In this document: positions 13,421 to 13,531 of the stretch, piece by piece
Position numbering within the stretch: position 1 is the stretch's first letter
How the letters are laid out: each line of letters begins with the position of its first letter
NCBI GenBank assembly: GCA_050943225.1
Contig: JBMNOT010000037.1
Location: 1 to 13,531 of the forward strand
Direction: 5' to 3'
DNA: 13,531 nt
From: SZUA-584 sp050943225
GTDB taxonomy: Bacteria; Bacillota; Clostridia; Christensenellales; SZUA-584
Position numbers and translations under genes: made by a program
Notes under the pieces: model-generated
Told to the model about the DNA's origin: nothing
Seen by the model: the letters and a program-made list of their open reading frames with translations, nothing else
Database searches by the model: none

Positions 13421-13531
13421 GGTACTGTCAAGAAAATTTCGCAAATTTGATTGCCGCCTGGTGGCCCGCAGCTAGCTGATAGCTGAACCGGCTTCTTCTT
13501 TCAGCATCTCGTCCAGGTGTGTCATGCTCAT
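13421..13531 (-). mobile_element. Possible insertion-sequence end with a short frame running off the window
   Basis: The motif GGTACTGTCAAGAAAATTTC begins at 13421; ends reading CTTGACAGTACC outward are reminiscent of IS256-type terminal repeats. Beyond it, a minus-strand frame reads MSMTHLDEMLKEEAGSAIS from 13531 to a TAG at 13472. This resembles the start or end of a transposase but is too short to identify. No matching inverted end is in the window. Confidence 0.25.

Noticed and set aside
13253..13444. Minus-strand frame of 63 codons upstream of the lipoprotein gene
   Set aside because: It spans the promoter and the first half of the leader RNA, has no ribosome binding site or recognisable feature, and conflicts with the stronger RNA model.

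Overview
The window looks like a chromosomal segment of a GC-rich Firmicute, most likely an uncultured gut-type Clostridium relative. The clues are the yidC-yidD-rnpA-rpmH cluster, frequent TTG starts with strong Shine-Dalgarno sites, a single-RCK Ktr-type potassium channel, a compact AlaS-like protein and classical sigma-A promoters. The lineage is inference; no 16S gene is present.

Layout. Positions 1-1323 (minus) hold the translation/membrane-insertion cluster rpmH, rnpA, yidD and the N-terminal part of yidC, driven by a perfect TTGACA-17-TATAAT promoter. dnaA, the usual neighbour of rpmH, is absent. In its place are an imperfect direct repeat and a small DUF1294 gene whose own start region carries an in-frame amber codon. 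Positions 1733-3844 (plus) hold a fold-type I PLP aminotransferase and a PhzF-family isomerase. Positions 3845-4253 have no credible gene, but fold on paper into a multibranched RNA followed by a terminator. Positions 4254-9777 (minus) form a probable four-gene ion-homeostasis operon: P-type Ca2+ ATPase, PHP-domain phosphoesterase, ktrB, ktrA. Divergent from it, 10147-11940 (plus) encodes a 597-residue AlaS-type protein lacking the usual C-terminal part. A bidirectional terminator separates it from a convergent lipoprotein of ABC substrate-binding type (12047-13102, minus).

That lipoprotein gene has a long leader. A good promoter overlaps a CRP-like TGTGA-N6-TCACA palindrome; its predicted transcript starts at the foot of a long helix and meets a UUCG-capped terminator about 90 bases before the coding start. 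This looks like a riboswitch/attenuator or a small RNA gene. The last ~110 bases may be the end of an insertion sequence.

The two most interesting objects are the unidentified structured RNAs at about 3965-4248 (plus) and 13191-13352 (minus). I could not match either to a known class from memory. All folding was done by eye.
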